Source: Corynebacterium lujinxingii (GTDB taxonomy: Bacteria > Actinomycetota > Actinomycetes > Mycobacteriales > Mycobacteriaceae). From it: a stretch of DNA of 64,000 nt. A program made the position numbers and the translations under genes. The notes below the pieces were generated by a model. That model worked only from the letters and a program-made list of their open reading frames with translations, ran no database searches and had not been told where the DNA came from. The stretch is taken from the NCBI RefSeq assembly GCF_014490555.1, contig NZ_CP061032.1, forward strand, positions 1,612,001 through 1,676,000. The letters are read 5' to 3'. Positions 62,638-64,000 of the stretch are shown here, in pieces. Position 1 is the stretch's first letter, and every line of letters begins with the position of its first letter.

Positions 62638-63774
62638 TTAGTTCGCTGGGTGGGCGGACACGGTCCAGGGATCCGTGCGGATGTGCAGGATCTCGGTGTC
62701 CACGCCTAGAGGCGCCACGATACCCTCCGCCTGCTCGGTCCACGGAAACTCGCTGGCCCAGTGCGCGGTGTCGATCACGGCCGGGCCTCCCGCGCGCAGG
62801 TGCTCGTCGACGGGGTGGTGGCGCAGGTCGGAGGTGACGTAGACGTCCACGCCGAGTTTGGCGACATCGGCAAGGAAGGAGTCGCCGGAGCCGGAGGAGA
62901 CCGCGACCTTTCGCACCTTCTGGTCCGGGTCACCGGCGGCGCGCACACCCCACGCGGTTTCCGGCAGCGCGTTGGCGACCTGCTGAGTGAATTCGCGCAG
63001 CGTCATCGGCTCCGGGAGCGTGCCGATGCGGCCGAGGCCTGTCGCGTTGTCCAGGTCCGCGGCGTGCTCCACCTGCACGATGTCGAACGCCGGCTCCTCA
63101 TAGGGGTGATTCGCGCGAAGCGTATCGACGAGCCCACGCCGCAGCCTCGCCGGCGCCACGAACTCCACGCGCACCTCGTCGGCGGTGAAGTGCTCGCCGA
63201 CGGTGCCGTCGGTCGGGTCGGCGCCCTCGACCGGGGTGAACTCGCCGGTGCCCGCGTACGAAAACGCGCACTCGCGATAGTTGCCGATCGCGCCCGCGCC
63301 GGCGTCGAAAAGCGCCTGCTTCAACGCCGCGGCGTCAGACGGCGGGACGTGGACGCCCCAGCGATCGGTGGCGCCCAGAAGCACCGGCTTGATCGGGCGG
63401 CCGGGTTCGATGCCGACCAGCTCGGCCAGTTTGTCGGACACACCTGGGCGCGCCGAATCAGCGTTGGTGTGCGCGGCGAACAGCGCACAGTCGCCTTTCA
63501 GCAGCGTGTGGATGACCTTGCCCTTCGGCGTGCTCGCCGCCACGGAGTGCACGCCGCGCAGCAGCAGCGGGTGGTGCACAACCAGTAGCTGCGCCCCGGC
63601 GGCAACGGCGCGCTCGGCCACCTCCTGGGTGCAGTCGAGCGCGAAGGCGACCTTGGTCACCTCGTCGGCAGGATCGCCGCAGATCAGCCCTACCTGATCC
63701 CAGCTTTCAGCCAGCGCGGGCGGGTAGGCGGCCTCGAGCGCGCCGACAACATCTTGCACAGTCACAGCAGTCAT
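62638..63774 (-). CDS. Nif3-like dinuclear-metal hexameric protein
   Basis: A 378-residue Nif3/YqfO-family protein. VVHHPLLLRGVHSV and FAAHTNAD supply the N-terminal metal-binding His residues, and the C-terminal VTSDLRHHPVDEH the others; the central PII/CutA-like insert (about 130-245) gives the longer YqfO form. ATG 63774 is 7 nt after TAGGCT (63787-63782), a leaderless arrangement. Catalytic role is not established. It diverges from the HAD gene and precedes the zinc-ribbon gene by 10 bp. Confidence 0.9.
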   Translation of the reverse strand: MTAVTVQDVVGALEAAYPPALAESWDQVGLICGDPADEVTKVAFALDCTQEVAERAVAAGAQLLVVHHPLLLRGVHSVAASTPKGKVIHTLLKGDCALFAAHTNADSARPGVSDKLAELVGIEPGRPIKPVLLGATDRWGVHVPPSDAAALKQALFDAGAGAIGNYRECAFSYAGTGEFTPVEGADPTDGTVGEHFTADEVRVEFVAPARLRRGLVDTLRANHPYEEPAFDIVQVEHAADLDNATGLGRIGTLPEPMTLREFTQQVANALPETAWGVRAAGDPDQKVRKVAVSSGSGDSFLADVAKLGVDVYVTSDLRHHPVDEHLRAGGPAVIDTAHWASEFPWTEQAEGIVAPLGVDTEILHIRTDPWTVSAHPAN

Positions 63775-63810
63775 GGCAGCCAGCCTACAAATTTGGAACA
63801 GTGGGCAAGC

Positions 63811-64000
63811 GTGACCACCACATTGCTTTTCGACGTCGACGGCACCCTCATCGATTCCTTCCCCGGCATCCGCCACGGCTTCCTGGTTGGCCTGGATGCT
63901 GTGGGCTGGGAGAAACCGGACGAGGAATTCATCAAACGCATCCCCGGCCCGCCGATGCCGGAGTCCATGCGCGCGCTCGGGATGGAACCTGAGACCGTGG
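63811..64000 (+). CDS. HAD-family phosphatase, N-terminal part
   Basis: The first 63 codons of a gene cut by the right edge. GTG 63811 starts LLFDVDGTLIDSFPGIRHGF, with the HAD motif I DxDGT including both catalytic Asp. The adjoining helical cap residues (RIPGPPMPESMRALGM) fit the phosphoglycolate-phosphatase (Gph) subgroup. Substrate is unknown. It diverges from the Nif3-like gene. Confidence 0.85.
   Translation, partial: MTTTLLFDVDGTLIDSFPGIRHGFLVGLDAVGWEKPDEEFIKRIPGPPMPESMRALGMEPETV

Overview
The window is chromosomal DNA of a Corynebacterium (high-GC, mycolic-acid actinobacterium). The evidence is the gene order: idsA-mptA-(Rv2175c homologue)-pknL-aroG, plsC-glk-pimB', two NlpC/P60 genes, qcrCAB with ctaE/ctaF/ctaC, ltsA, ilvE, pepA, sucB(aceF)-lipB-lipA, and glnA...glnE-glnA2. 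This is the conserved corynebacterial/mycobacterial backbone around Rv2174-Rv2230. No tRNA, rRNA, integrase, transposase or CRISPR array was seen. The species cannot be named from the window.

Layout. 1-4.5 kb (+): an acetyltransferase tail, a polyprenyl diphosphate synthase, the mannosyltransferase MptA and Ser/Thr kinase PknL, with the small DNA-binding PknL partner divergent from the kinase. 4.6-12 kb (-): AroG, a 3'-5' exoribonuclease, a small membrane protein, an acyltransferase, a ROK glucokinase, PimB' and two NlpC/P60 wall hydrolases. The second hydrolase follows a recognisable c-di-AMP (ydaO-type) riboswitch. 12-18.5 kb (-): QcrB, QcrA, QcrC, CtaE, CtaF and CtaC of the bcc-aa3 respiratory supercomplex. 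19-31 kb: LtsA, an S41 protease, ErpA, a DUF3043 protein, an orphan CobT, IlvE, PepA, the three-lipoyl-domain E2 enzyme and a fused dihydroxyacetone kinase. 31-37 kb (+): gcvP-gcvT-gcvH-lipB-lipA, so both major lipoylated proteins of the window (E2 and GcvH) lie next to the enzymes that make and attach lipoate. 37-51 kb: DUF4191, ThrE, RDD, GlnA, a Q-rich membrane protein, a VIT/CCC1 transporter, an AAA+ ATPase with a promoter repeat array, a TDT transporter, GH25 and Nudix proteins, a trypsin-like protease, a 42-residue protein, ThrC and small proteins. 51-64 kb: GlnE, GlnA2, a CYTH-CHAD protein, a SPOR-like protein, a GHMP kinase, an RNB exoribonuclease, the RNase P RNA, an RNase H-phosphatase fusion, a zinc-ribbon protein, a Nif3-family protein and the start of a HAD phosphatase.

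Working together. Envelope construction dominates the left third (prenyl carriers, lipomannan mannosylation, PIM synthesis, peptidoglycan hydrolases, LtsA amidation), next to the main respiratory chain. The middle joins 2-oxoacid dehydrogenase, glycine cleavage and lipoylation. The right half holds nitrogen assimilation: GlnA, GlnA2 and the adenylyltransferase GlnE.

Less ordinary signals: (i) short tandem duplications overlapping stop codons at 57.2, 58.7 and 60.7 kb, plus twin perfect palindromes holding the stop codons of pknL and aroG; (ii) three 19-bp direct repeats in the promoter of an Orc/STAND-like AAA+ ATPase; (iii) about nineteen genes whose -10 box lies 6-8 nt before the start codon, as expected for leaderless mRNAs; (iv) two divergent pairs whose -10 boxes share a central TA; (v) a 42-codon gene after thrC.
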